From: Lujinxingia litoralis
Lineage (GTDB): Bacteria > Myxococcota_A > Bradymonadia > Bradymonadales > Bradymonadaceae
Assembly (NCBI RefSeq): GCF_003260125.1
Contig: NZ_QHKO01000002.1
Coordinates: 62,001-126,000, forward strand
Direction: 5' to 3'
Length of the DNA stretch: 64,000 bases
Shown here: positions 37,736 through 45,628 of the stretch, piece after piece
Layout: the number at the start of each line of letters is the position of its first letter
Numbering within the stretch: position 1 is the stretch's first letter
Position numbers and translations under genes: made by a program
Notes under the pieces: model-generated
Told to the model about the DNA's origin: nothing
What the model saw: the letters and a program-made list of their open reading frames with translations, nothing else
The model's database searches: none

Positions 37736-38518
37736 ATGCAGATCGCGTGGGATGTGAACGGTCTTCCAGTAAGTAGCGTGCTGATCGGTGCAGGCGTGTG
37801 GGTGATGTTCGCGCTGTGGTGGTCGGAACTCGCCGGGCTCGGCGTGGAGAGGGGCTGGCGACTCGCGTCGTTCGGTGTGTTGATGGCCAGCGGGCTCGTC
37901 GGCGGAGCGGTCCTCGGTCGCGTCATGGGAGGTGGCGTCTCGACGGCCGGAGCGGTGCTGGGGGGAGGCGCGGTGGTGGCCCTGAGCCTTTGGAAGGAGC
38001 AGGCTCATAGGGCCCGAGCCTGGGATGTCGCCGGTGCAGCGATGGTCGCGGGCTTTGCCGGGCTGGCCATCGCCCGGGTCGGGTGCGTTGGCGCCGGATG
38101 TGACTTCGGAAACGTGCTTCATGGCGATGCCTGGCTCATACAACGCCATGCGCGCGGTACCCCGGCCTGGTTCGACCAGGTTCAACAGGGGCTGATCGAT
38201 GCCGGGGCTCCCTGGAGCCTGCCGACCTATCCTTTTGCACCCGTGATGGTAGCACTCTTTGCCGCCGGGGCACTCGCTGGATGGGGCGTGCGTCGATGGG
38301 CTGGCGGTGAGCATCCCGCGCTGTGGTGGGTGGGGGTGTTTACTTTGTGGGGAGCCGCCCTCAATGAAGGTGCGCGGGCCACTTCCATTGTGGTTTCAGG
38401 GCCCGCTGGCGCGCCCGCGATGCTGTGGATCTACGGGATTGCCGGAGCGATAACCGCGCTGGTCGCGCTCTGGAGGTGGCGAAATTGGCGTCGGCTGCAT
38501 AGGATGGGCCAGCCCTGA
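37736..38518 (+). CDS. Lgt-like polytopic membrane protein
   Basis: 260 residues with six or seven hydrophobic helices. The motif IARVGCVGAGCDFGNVLHGD and the following loop with LPTYPFAP resemble a branch of the prolipoprotein diacylglyceryl transferase (Lgt) family, in which the central RxGC...GC.yG segment precedes a His/Tyr-Pro-Gln-like strand. The usual catalytic HGGL-type motif is not clear, so the activity is unsure; it may be an inactive or differently specific relative. It is encoded 136 bases from the divergent hydrolase gene and 40 bases before the histidine kinase. Confidence 0.55.
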   Translation: MQIAWDVNGLPVSSVLIGAGVWVMFALWWSELAGLGVERGWRLASFGVLMASGLVGGAVLGRVMGGGVSTAGAVLGGGAVVALSLWKEQAHRARAWDVAGAAMVAGFAGLAIARVGCVGAGCDFGNVLHGDAWLIQRHARGTPAWFDQVQQGLIDAGAPWSLPTYPFAPVMVALFAAGALAGWGVRRWAGGEHPALWWVGVFTLWGAALNEGARATSIVVSGPAGAPAMLWIYGIAGAITALVALWRWRNWRRLHRMGQP

Positions 38519-38558
38519 AGCGTCGAACATGCCGTAGGTTGTACGGGAAGAGGCCTCA

Positions 38559-40424
38559 ATGTCAGAAGTGATCATGGTGTTCGACCCGTCGTTTGAATCG
38601 TCGATCATCGATGGTGCGAGCGCGGCACTGAACGCCGCCGGGGTGCGCCTGCGCAGGGTGGCCGCCGGTGAGGATTTCGAGATGGGTAGCGACGTCGTCG
38701 CCGTGGTGGTGTCGGCACGCATCCGTGACGAGATCAAAAAGATCGCCTCCGCCGTGCGCGTAGGCTCGAACTCCATCCTACTCATCGCGACCGTGACTCC
38801 GGGAGAGGTGGAGTCGGTTGCCGGGCTCTGGGCCTGCGGTGTCGATGGGGTGGCCCTGGAAGATCCGAACCTGGGCGCCGACATCCTGCTGCGGATGCAC
38901 CTGGCAAACGCCAAAGGCCCGGAAGCCTCCATGCGTCTGCGCCAGTTGGAGCGCGAGAACCGCGATATGCTCGCCCTGATGCGCTTAAGCGAAGGGGTCA
39001 CCTCCGCAAAAAGTGCCGATGAAGTGCTCCAGGGCATGGTCCAGCTCTGGCGGGAGATCTGCCCGGGCGCCTACCTGGCCTATTGGGAACGTGAGCGGGG
39101 AGGGGATTGGCAACTCATCGCCGAGCTTGCCGCCGGTGCGGTGGTCCTCAACTCCGGGCGGCGAGAACGTCACCTGGCCGCTGGCGAACCCCGCGCGCCG
39201 GAGCGGGGGCCGGTGCACGCGTGTGAGCGCGTCGAAGCACCTGCAACCAGGCCTCATTTCCTGCGTTGGGCACCCTCCTGGAAGGCCGCCGCCAGTACGA
39301 CGGCGGGCGCTGCCGCTCTTCTTTCCCTGCGGAGCGCCGGTGCGACCCCGGGGAAGCTCGTCCTGGGCGATACCAGCGTAGAGCCCACGCCGCTGTTGGA
39401 GCGTGAACCGGTGCTCCGCTCGTTGGCATCGCTCCTGGGCGCCGCGCTGGTTCGAGCCGCCCATCATGAACAGGTGCGCCAGGCCTATCAGCAGCTTAAA
39501 ACCACCCAGCGCCAGCTCGTTCATGCCGAAAAGTTCGCCGCCATGGGCCTCCTCTCGGCCGAAGTCGCGCACGAGATCAACAACCCGGCGAGCTTCGTCA
39601 TCTCCAACCTCAGCGTCCTGGAAGAGTACACCGAGGCGGTGGTGGAGTACGTGGAGGAAGCAGGCCGACTAACGATGAGTCGGGCTCCCATGGTGGGGTT
39701 GGAGCTTCAAGCGTTACATGAAAGGCTAGACCTGAAGTATATTCTTGGAGATCTTCACCACCTTCTTGAGCGTAGTCTGGGCGGAATGCATCGCATCCAC
39801 CAGATCGTCCACGATCTGAGGCTGATGGCCCACGAGGGGCCTCATGAACCCGGCTGGGTCGGCCTTCCTCAGCTCGTGGACGGGGCTCTCACGCTGGTGC
39901 GCCACGATGCCAGCCGACGGGCCGAGCTGTGCGTAGAACTCCAGGACACACCTGCGGTCTATACCGACGCTAACCGCCTCAGTCAGGTGGTGCTCAACCT
40001 GGTGATCAATGCGCTGCAATCCATCGAGATCGGACACCCCGAGGCCAATCAGGTGACCATCGACGCCGTGGTCGATGAGCCCGGCGACCGCCTGGACCTG
40101 CGGATCAGCGATACCGGAAGCGGCATCAGCGACGAAGATATGGCCCTCATCTTCGAACCCTTCTTCACCACCAAGAAGCCCGGCAAAGGCACCGGGCTGG
40201 GGCTCTCCATCTCCCGAGACCTCGTCCGAAGTTTAGGGGGTGAGCTGCGGGTGAGCAGCCAACTCGGGGTGGGGACCACCATGACGATCGAGCTTCCCAT
40301 TCGTTCCCCCACCTTCAAGAAGCCCGATCGCATGGGCGAAAGCGGCACGTTTGATATGCCCTCCAGCGATGAGATCGAGCTGGCGCGGATGCGCTGGCGT
40401 AACGCAGCCGGTGTCCAGGAGTAA
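38559..40424 (+). CDS. Soluble sensor histidine kinase
   Basis: 621 residues, no transmembrane helix. N-terminal 115 residues look like a degenerate receiver domain (VAVVVSARIRDEIK, GVDGVALEDPN) without the phospho-acceptor Asp context. Next comes a GAF-like region (about 150-300), a short coiled coil, then the HisKA domain with VAHEINNPASFV (His338) and the HATPase domain: N box VLNLVINALQSI, G1 DTGSGIS, F box FEPFFTTKKPGKGTGLGLSIS. It should autophosphorylate and pass phosphate to a response regulator, none of which is adjacent. The start ATG follows GGGAAGAGG. Confidence 0.9.
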   Translation: MSEVIMVFDPSFESSIIDGASAALNAAGVRLRRVAAGEDFEMGSDVVAVVVSARIRDEIKKIASAVRVGSNSILLIATVTPGEVESVAGLWACGVDGVALEDPNLGADILLRMHLANAKGPEASMRLRQLERENRDMLALMRLSEGVTSAKSADEVLQGMVQLWREICPGAYLAYWERERGGDWQLIAELAAGAVVLNSGRRERHLAAGEPRAPERGPVHACERVEAPATRPHFLRWAPSWKAAASTTAGAAALLSLRSAGATPGKLVLGDTSVEPTPLLEREPVLRSLASLLGAALVRAAHHEQVRQAYQQLKTTQRQLVHAEKFAAMGLLSAEVAHEINNPASFVISNLSVLEEYTEAVVEYVEEAGRLTMSRAPMVGLELQALHERLDLKYILGDLHHLLERSLGGMHRIHQIVHDLRLMAHEGPHEPGWVGLPQLVDGALTLVRHDASRRAELCVELQDTPAVYTDANRLSQVVLNLVINALQSIEIGHPEANQVTIDAVVDEPGDRLDLRISDTGSGISDEDMALIFEPFFTTKKPGKGTGLGLSISRDLVRSLGGELRVSSQLGVGTTMTIELPIRSPTFKKPDRMGESGTFDMPSSDEIELARMRWRNAAGVQE

Positions 40425-40427
40425 GCA

Positions 40428-41195
40428 ATGGTCCAGGAGCAGGGACGAGTGTTAATCGGAACCTCGGGGTGGGCCTACGATGACTGGGATGGTGTGTTTT
40501 ACCCCGGCGATATCAGCGGCACCGAACGACTGACCCACTACGCCACCCGCTTCAATACCGTGGAGATCGACTCCACCTTCTACGCCATTCCCGCGCGCGG
40601 TACCGTACAGGGCTGGTACCAGCGTACGCCGGATGACTTTGTGTTCTCGGCGAAGTTTCCCCGCTCGGTGACCCACGAGGCGCGGCTGGTACACGCCAGC
40701 GACGATGCGATGCGCTTTGTCGAAACGATGAGTGAACTCGCGGAAAAGCTCGGTGCCCTGGTCTTGCAGCTCCCGCCCGCGATGAAAGTCGATGCAATCG
40801 ATGACCTGGAGCGCTTCTTCGAAGGCCTCCCCGATGGCTACGCCTATGCGGTGGAGGTGAGGGACCGCTCCTGGCTCCGAGACGAGTTCGCGGACCTGCT
40901 TAAACGCTGGCGCGTCGCGTTGGTGCTGACCGATGGGCAATACCTGGAACGCTTCTGGAGGGTCACCTCCCAGATCTGCTACATCCGGTGGCTGGGACGC
41001 TGGCGCGCCTTCGAACACTTCGATCGGGTTCAGGCCGACCGCAGCGAGGAACTCGCCTGGTGGGTGCCGCGCATTCGTCATTTCGTGGAGCACGGCGGTA
41101 CCGTGCTCGGATATGTGAACAACAACTACACGGGCCACTCTCCTGCGACCGCAGAGGAGCTGGTTCACATGCTGGAGCCCGCATCGCGTCGATGA
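40428..41195 (+). CDS. DUF72 (YecE-like) protein
   Basis: 255 residues of the YecE/DUF72 TIM-barrel family, whose biochemical role is still not settled. Hallmarks: LIGTSGWAYDDWDGVFYP at the N-terminus, FNTVEIDSTFYAIP, FSAKFPRSVTHE, LVLQLPPAMK and VEVRDRSW. The C-terminal end has YVNNNYTGHSPATA, the conserved Asn-rich segment. Its ATG lies three bases after the kinase stop, and the ribosome site (AGGAG) overlaps the end of that gene, so they are cotranscribed. Confidence 0.93.
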   Translation: MVQEQGRVLIGTSGWAYDDWDGVFYPGDISGTERLTHYATRFNTVEIDSTFYAIPARGTVQGWYQRTPDDFVFSAKFPRSVTHEARLVHASDDAMRFVETMSELAEKLGALVLQLPPAMKVDAIDDLERFFEGLPDGYAYAVEVRDRSWLRDEFADLLKRWRVALVLTDGQYLERFWRVTSQICYIRWLGRWRAFEHFDRVQADRSEELAWWVPRIRHFVEHGGTVLGYVNNNYTGHSPATAEELVHMLEPASRR

Positions 41196-41274
41196 TCCCG
41201 GTGGATTGACAGCGCGAAGCTGGCGGGGCATACAGTCGGCGGTCTTTGCTCGCCAAACAACTGAGGGTATGACG

Positions 41275-41889
41275 ATGTCCGTTGCCAATGTGTTTGAGTT
41301 AAATAAGTGTCTCGACGATAGCATCCGCTACTGCGAGGAACATTCGACGCGCGAACACTGCGCGATCTTTGGGCCGCGCCTGCGAAAGGCTCGCCGAGAC
41401 TTTAACGAGGCGCTTAAGGCCACCGATCGGCAGTTCACCCAGTGGCGCATGGAAAGCCGTGACGACAAGCTGGCCTGGAAACACCTCGCCAGCGAGCTGC
41501 GTCAGACTCAGAACGAACTCGCCCGCGTCGGCGCCGTCGGCTACGCCAGCGAGCGCGTCATGTACTGGGACCCCAATATCCTGCTCGCCGCCGTGGCCGA
41601 GATGGTCGAGTACCTCGAGGATCGTGCCGAACAGATCGATTTCGCTCGCGAATACGCCGATAAACTGCAGCGACAGGCAGAGAAGGCCCGGGGTGAGTCG
41701 AAGGAAGAAGGCTCCGCGTTCGCGAACTACACGCGCTTCGCCACCCTGCGCTCCGATGCCTTCAGTGAAGTTGCCGATACCTTGAGTGGCTTCCGTCAGA
41801 TGCTTCGCCGTGAACTCGGTAAAGAAAACGCTGACTACCAGTCGATCCGGTGGCCGCTGACGCTCTCCCCCGATGAGACGGTGCTCTGA
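41275..41889 (+). CDS. Uncharacterised coiled-coil protein
   Basis: 204 residues, strongly helical and charged, with long heptad-like stretches (RLRKARRDFNEALKATDRQF, KLQRQAEKARGESKEE, and SEVADTLSGFRQMLRRELG). No export signal. Two Cys and a conserved-looking SERVMYWDPN segment sit near the middle. I recognise no family. ATG at 41275 has GAGGG at a good distance; an ATG two codons earlier is too close to it. It lies two bases before the SDR gene and is probably cotranscribed with it. Confidence 0.7.
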   Translation: MSVANVFELNKCLDDSIRYCEEHSTREHCAIFGPRLRKARRDFNEALKATDRQFTQWRMESRDDKLAWKHLASELRQTQNELARVGAVGYASERVMYWDPNILLAAVAEMVEYLEDRAEQIDFAREYADKLQRQAEKARGESKEEGSAFANYTRFATLRSDAFSEVADTLSGFRQMLRRELGKENADYQSIRWPLTLSPDETVL

Positions 41890-41891
41890 GC

Positions 41892-42650
41892 ATGGGGACG
41901 CTGCCCGAACTCCGGGGGAAGGTCGCACTCGTCACCGGTGCAAGCCGGGGCATCGGGCGCGCCTGCGCAGAACTGCTGGCTCAGGCCGGTATGACCGTCT
42001 ATGCCTGCGCCCGATCCGAAGAAGCACTGCAGGCGCTGGCAGCTGCGTGCCCCGGCGTGCTCCCGTATCCCCTTGATCTGCGGGACGAGGACGCTGTTCG
42101 CGCACTGGCCAGTGACCTCGGGGCGGCTCACGGAAAGCTCGACCTTCTGGTGAATAATGCCGGGATTTTGGGCCCCCGGGCTGCACTGGACGCGACCGGG
42201 GCCGACGCGCTGCGTAACGTGCTCGAGATCAATGTGGTCGGTGCCTTTAACGTGCTCAGCGCCTGCTATCCAGTGTTGAAAGCCGCGGATGACGCCCGGG
42301 TGATCAACCTCTCCTCCAGTGTGGGACGAAAAGGTCGCGCACAATGGGGCGCGTACTCAATCTCGAAGTTCGCCCTGGAAGGGCTCAGTGAGATCGCGGC
42401 CGATGAACTCGGGAATGACGCGATTGTGGTCACGCTGAACCCCGGGGGCACCGCCACCGATATGCGAGCCGAAGCCTATCCGGATGAAGATCCGACCACG
42501 CTCCCCTCGGCTCAAGCTGTCGCGCAGACGATCCTTCTGCTCGCCAGACAACTCCGCCCCCAACACAACGGTGGCAGGTTCAGTGCTCGCTCCCTCTTCG
42601 AACTCGCCGCGCGCGAGCCGAAAACGCCAGTCGCGCTTCCGCAAGACTGA
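41892..42650 (+). CDS. Short-chain dehydrogenase/reductase
   Basis: 252 residues of the classical SDR family: an NAD(P)-dependent oxidoreductase. Coenzyme motif TGASRGIG near 15-22, NNAG near 89, INLSSSVGRKG with the catalytic Ser, and the catalytic Tyr155-x-x-x-Lys159 in AYSISKFALEG. After it, NPGGTATDMRAEAYP is the usual cap. Arg at the second strand (ACARSEE) suggests a preference for NADPH. The substrate is unknown. It is the last gene before the repeat-rich convergent gap. Confidence 0.92.
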   Translation: MGTLPELRGKVALVTGASRGIGRACAELLAQAGMTVYACARSEEALQALAAACPGVLPYPLDLRDEDAVRALASDLGAAHGKLDLLVNNAGILGPRAALDATGADALRNVLEINVVGAFNVLSACYPVLKAADDARVINLSSSVGRKGRAQWGAYSISKFALEGLSEIAADELGNDAIVVTLNPGGTATDMRAEAYPDEDPTTLPSAQAVAQTILLLARQLRPQHNGGRFSARSLFELAAREPKTPVALPQD

Positions 42651-42949
42651 ACTCGATGGCTCGCAAGGCCTTTGAGCCTGCACAGAGCCCTCCCACCGCA
42701 TACATCACCTGTTTTTCGGCAAGACACCCCGCGGTTCGCGAGGATGTGCGTCCTTTCGCGCGCCGAAAGCCCCCCCAGCGCGTACGTAGACGTCTCTTTT
42801 TTACGGAGTCAGAGCGTCGTGCACACGCGTCAGCGCGTCATGCTCGCCAGGAAAAAGCCCCCCTGTACGTGCGGAAGGTCAAGGGTGGGAGTTGCTGAGT
42901 CCCCCTTGCCACCGCGATGGCCCGGGTGAACATCCGTCAGAATATGGGG
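42651..42949. other. Left flank of the palindrome array, with decayed copies
   Basis: No gene is supported here. TGTACGTGCG at 42864 matches the first ten bases of the array palindrome in nine positions and lies exactly 86 bases (two periods) before the first good copy. Weaker matches occur near 42820 (9 of 14) and 42773 (8 of 14). They look like older, eroded units of the same array. Confidence 0.5.
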
Positions 42950-43219
42950 CGTACGCGCGTGCAGAGGGGAGTTTGCAGCGCAAAACGTCGTTGTACGCGC
43001 GTACAGGGGGGGAGTTTGCAGTGCAAAACGTCGTTGTACGCGCGTACAGGGGGGAGTTTGCAGTGCAAAACGTCGTTGTACGTGCGTGCAGGGGCGTGTG
43101 TGAGTTTGGAAAAGGGTGTTGTACGCGCGTACAGGGGCGTGTGTGAGTTTGGAAAAGGGTGTTGTACGCGCGTACAGGGGCGTGTGTGAGTTTGGAAAAG
43201 GGTGTTGTACGCGCGTACA
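42950..43219. repeat. Tandem array of seven 14-bp palindromes spaced 42-43 bp
   Basis: Copies of TGTACGCGCGTACA start at 42950 (variant), 42992, 43035, 43077 (variant), 43120, 43163 and 43206. Five are perfect and identical. Spacers are 28-29 bases and of two types: the first three contain GAGTTTGCAGTGCAAAACG, which holds an inner palindrome TTTGCA-G-TGCAAA; the last three are identical to each other over 29 bases and contain GAGTTTGGAAAAGGG. The period equals about four helical turns. The array lies between the stop codons of two convergent genes. Reading frames across it are by-products of the repeats. There are no unique spacers, so it is not a CRISPR array. Confidence 0.95.
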
Positions 43220-43250
43220 GGGGGTGGTGCTGGGGGGATTGGGTCGGAGG

Positions 43251-44168
43251 TCAGGGCGTACCCGGGGGGAGGATGCGTCGCCTGCGGGTACGGCGAGTTT
43301 GGAAGAGGCCTTCGGCAGTGAATACGAGGAGACCGGCCCAGATGAAGAGGAAGCCTACGAGGCGAGTGAGGGTCAGGGGTTCGTGGAAGATGAAGACACC
43401 GATCAGGAACTGGATGGTGGGTCCGATGTACTGCATGACCCCGATGACGGTGAGGGAGAGGCGGCGCACGGCGGCGGCGAAGAAGAGGAGGGGCATCATG
43501 GTGGCTGCACCGCCGCCGATGAGCAGGAGTTGGGTGCTTAGCGAGCCGGTGAGCAGGTGTCCCTGGCCTTTCCATTCCCAGAAGACGAGGAAGGCCAGCG
43601 CGGGGAGAAAGAGCAGGGCGCTTTCCAGGGCGACGCCTTCGATGGCGCCCTGGTGTGCTTTCTTCTTGATCAGGCCGTAGATGGCGAACGAGCTCGCCAG
43701 GCTCAGTGCGATCAGGGGGACCTGTCCGTAAATCACGGCGAGATACACGACGCCCAGGGCGGCCAGGCCGATGGCCATCCACTGGACGCGCCGGGGGCGT
43801 TCGCCGAGCCAGATGGCGCCGATGACGACATTGAACAGGGGGTTGATGAAGTAGCCCAGGGCGGTTTCGACGATGTAGCCGGCGTTGACCGCCCAGATGT
43901 ACATCCCCCAGTTGAAGGCCAGAAAGAGGGAGGCTGCCAGGTAGGTCAGGAGCGCGCGCGGGGTGAGTTCGCGCACCCAGGCCCAGCGGTTTCGCACGCC
44001 GAGTATGAGGGCGACAAACCCCAGTGACCACACCATGCGATGGGCCAGGATCTGCATGGCCGGCACGTGTTCCAGGAGCTTCCAGTAGATGGGGAAGAAG
44101 CCCCACATTAGATAAGCGCCCAGGGCAAAGCCCAGACCGCTGCGCAGAGTGTTATCGGAGTTGTTCAT
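43251..44168 (-). CDS. RarD-like EamA/DMT-family transporter
   Basis: 305 residues with ten hydrophobic helices. RarD members are drug/metabolite-type exporters; NTLRSGLGFALGAYLMWGFFPIYWKLLEHVPAMQILAHR is closely RarD-like, as are NWGMYIWAVNAGYIVETALGYFINPL, GERPRRVQWMAIGLA, and QYIGPTIQFLIGVFIFHEPL. The C-terminus ends with a very basic tail (RRTRRRR). The ATG at 44168 was chosen; longer frames upstream run through a Pro/Arg-rich region encoded by a C-rich leader. Its stop lies 31 bases from the last palindrome of the array. Confidence 0.9.
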   Translation of the reverse strand: MNNSDNTLRSGLGFALGAYLMWGFFPIYWKLLEHVPAMQILAHRMVWSLGFVALILGVRNRWAWVRELTPRALLTYLAASLFLAFNWGMYIWAVNAGYIVETALGYFINPLFNVVIGAIWLGERPRRVQWMAIGLAALGVVYLAVIYGQVPLIALSLASSFAIYGLIKKKAHQGAIEGVALESALLFLPALAFLVFWEWKGQGHLLTGSLSTQLLLIGGGAATMMPLLFFAAAVRRLSLTVIGVMQYIGPTIQFLIGVFIFHEPLTLTRLVGFLFIWAGLLVFTAEGLFQTRRTRRRRILPPGTP

Positions 44169-44260
44169 GGCGCGAGGAGGGGGGGAGGAGGGAGGGGCAG
44201 CAGGAGAGGCTGCCGGGGGCCACCGGGGGCGGTGGCGGGGAGGGGGGCGGGGCCCGAAAT
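44169..44260. other. G-rich tract upstream of the RarD-like gene
   Basis: The plus strand has many runs of three to six G, mixed mainly with A and C, just upstream of the minus-strand RarD-like gene. Such a tract can form G-quadruplex structures in single-stranded DNA. On the minus strand it would give a C-rich 5' leader. Confidence 0.5.
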
Positions 44261-44294
44261 CACGCTTAGATGCACCGGGGGCAAGAAGGCAACC

Positions 44295-44338
44295 AAAAAA
44301 GAAAGCCCCGGCGACCTCAGGAGAGGTGGCGCCGGGGC
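44295..44338 (-). terminator. Rho-independent terminator of the rhodanese-ThiF gene
   Basis: GCCCCGGCG (from 44305) pairs with CGCCGGGGC, with an inner ACCTC-AGGA-GAGGT hairpin. On the minus strand the stem is followed by a T-rich run (44295-44304). Confidence 0.8.
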
Positions 44339-44365
44339 CTGGATAAAAAACGTGCCTGCGAGGTG

Positions 44366-45526
44366 TTAGCTCACGGAGCAGAAGACTTCGTAATCGATGA
44401 AGCCGTTCCACTCGGCGTGTTCCCCGCACATGGAGCATTCGGGGTCACGTCGCAGCTTGAGTTCACGGAACTGCGACTTGAGTCCATCGAAGGTGAGCAG
44501 GCGTCCGGCCAGGGGTTCTCCGACGTCGACCAGGAGTTTGATGACTTCGATGGCCTGCAGGATGCCGATGACGCCGGGGAGGACGCCGAGCACGCCGGCT
44601 TCCTGGCAGCTGGGAGCGAGTTCGGGGGGCGGGGGTTCGGGGTAAAGGCAGCGGTAGCAGGGGCCCTGATGGGGCACGAAGGAGGTGACCTGACCTTCGA
44701 AGCGGTAGACGGAGCCGTGCACGTTGGGGATGCCCAGGCGCACGCAGGCGTCATTGACCAGGTAACGGGTCGCGAAGTTATCGCCCCCGTCGACGACCAC
44801 GTCATAGCCCTCAAAGATCTCGAGCACGTTTTCGCTGCTGAGCCAGGTGTCGTAGGTTTTGACCTCGACATCGGGGTTGAGGGCGTTGATGCGAGCGCGG
44901 GCGGACTCGACCTTGGGCGTGCCGACGCTCTCGTCGGTGTGGAGGATCTGGCGCTGGAGGTTGGAGCGGTCCACGACGTCGCTGTCGATGAGTCCAATCG
45001 TGCCGACACCGGCTGCGGCGAGGTACATGGCGGCGGGGCTCCCGAGTCCACCGGCACCGAGGAGGAGGACACGGGAGTCGAGGAGCTTGCGTTGGCCCTT
45101 TTCACCGATCTCCGGGATGATCAGATGGCGGCTGTAGCGGGAGAGTTGCTCCGGAGACATCGTCTTGGCGATGTGAACGGGGAAGCCCGAGCGTTTCCAG
45201 GCGGTGAAACCACCGCTCATCGACTTGACGTTGGTGTAGCCCAGTTCCTGGAGCGAGCGGGTGGCCAGGGCGGAGCGGGTGCCACCGGCGCAGTAGAGCA
45301 CGATCGGGGTGTCGCGGTTGGGGACGGCGCTCTCGATCTTGAGGTCGAGTTGACCACGGGGGATGAACTCGGCGCCTTCGATATGGCCGTCGACGAACTC
45401 TTCGCGCTCGCGAACGTCGATGATCACCGTGGGATCATCCGAGGTCTGCAGCGCGCGTACGGCGTGGGTATCAGTTTCGACAATGTTTGCTTTTACGCGC
45501 TCAATGAGCTCGTCAAATGTAGCCAC
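44366..45526 (-). CDS. Rhodanese-ThiF/MoeB fusion, sulfur-carrier adenylyltransferase
   Basis: 386 residues. N-terminal rhodanese domain (1-120) with active-site loop LYCAGGTRS (Cys79 as persulfide carrier), then an E1-like adenylyltransferase domain (about 125-386): LLGAGGLGSP at 155-164, DSDVVDRSNLQRQ with the ATP-binding Asp and Arg, and two CxxC pairs (CYRC, CSMC) for structural zinc. It should activate the C-terminus of a small ubiquitin-like sulfur carrier (MoaD or ThiS type) for molybdopterin or thiamine synthesis and supply the sulfur. The domain order is the reverse of MoeZ/MOCS3, where rhodanese is C-terminal. No moa or thi genes are adjacent. Confidence 0.9.
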   Translation of the reverse strand: MATFDELIERVKANIVETDTHAVRALQTSDDPTVIIDVREREEFVDGHIEGAEFIPRGQLDLKIESAVPNRDTPIVLYCAGGTRSALATRSLQELGYTNVKSMSGGFTAWKRSGFPVHIAKTMSPEQLSRYSRHLIIPEIGEKGQRKLLDSRVLLLGAGGLGSPAAMYLAAAGVGTIGLIDSDVVDRSNLQRQILHTDESVGTPKVESARARINALNPDVEVKTYDTWLSSENVLEIFEGYDVVVDGGDNFATRYLVNDACVRLGIPNVHGSVYRFEGQVTSFVPHQGPCYRCLYPEPPPPELAPSCQEAGVLGVLPGVIGILQAIEVIKLLVDVGEPLAGRLLTFDGLKSQFRELKLRRDPECSMCGEHAEWNGFIDYEVFCSVS

Positions 45527-45628
45527 GATGGACTCCTCAAGGGCAGTTGTTGCGGTGAGCGGAGCATTAAACCGGGGCCATAACAGCCCTGCTTGCGCGC
45601 TTATTCATACTTTTCGAGTGGGAATTGT

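Noticed and set aside
39140..39360. Possible frameshift inside the GAF-like region of the histidine kinase
   Set aside because: The segment is Arg/Ala/Glu-rich and looked out of frame, but the GAF-like end (ALLSLRSAGATPGKLVLGD) and everything after it are in the same frame, and neither other frame gives a better continuation.
42917..43189. Repeated protein-like frames (LQCKTSLYARTGG-type) across the palindrome array on both strands
   Set aside because: They arise from the 42-43 bp period of the repeat, change frame at each unit length that is not a multiple of three, and have no ribosome site or family similarity.
42950..43219. CRISPR array
   Set aside because: Spacers are not unique: three are identical and the other three nearly so, and no cas genes are in the window.
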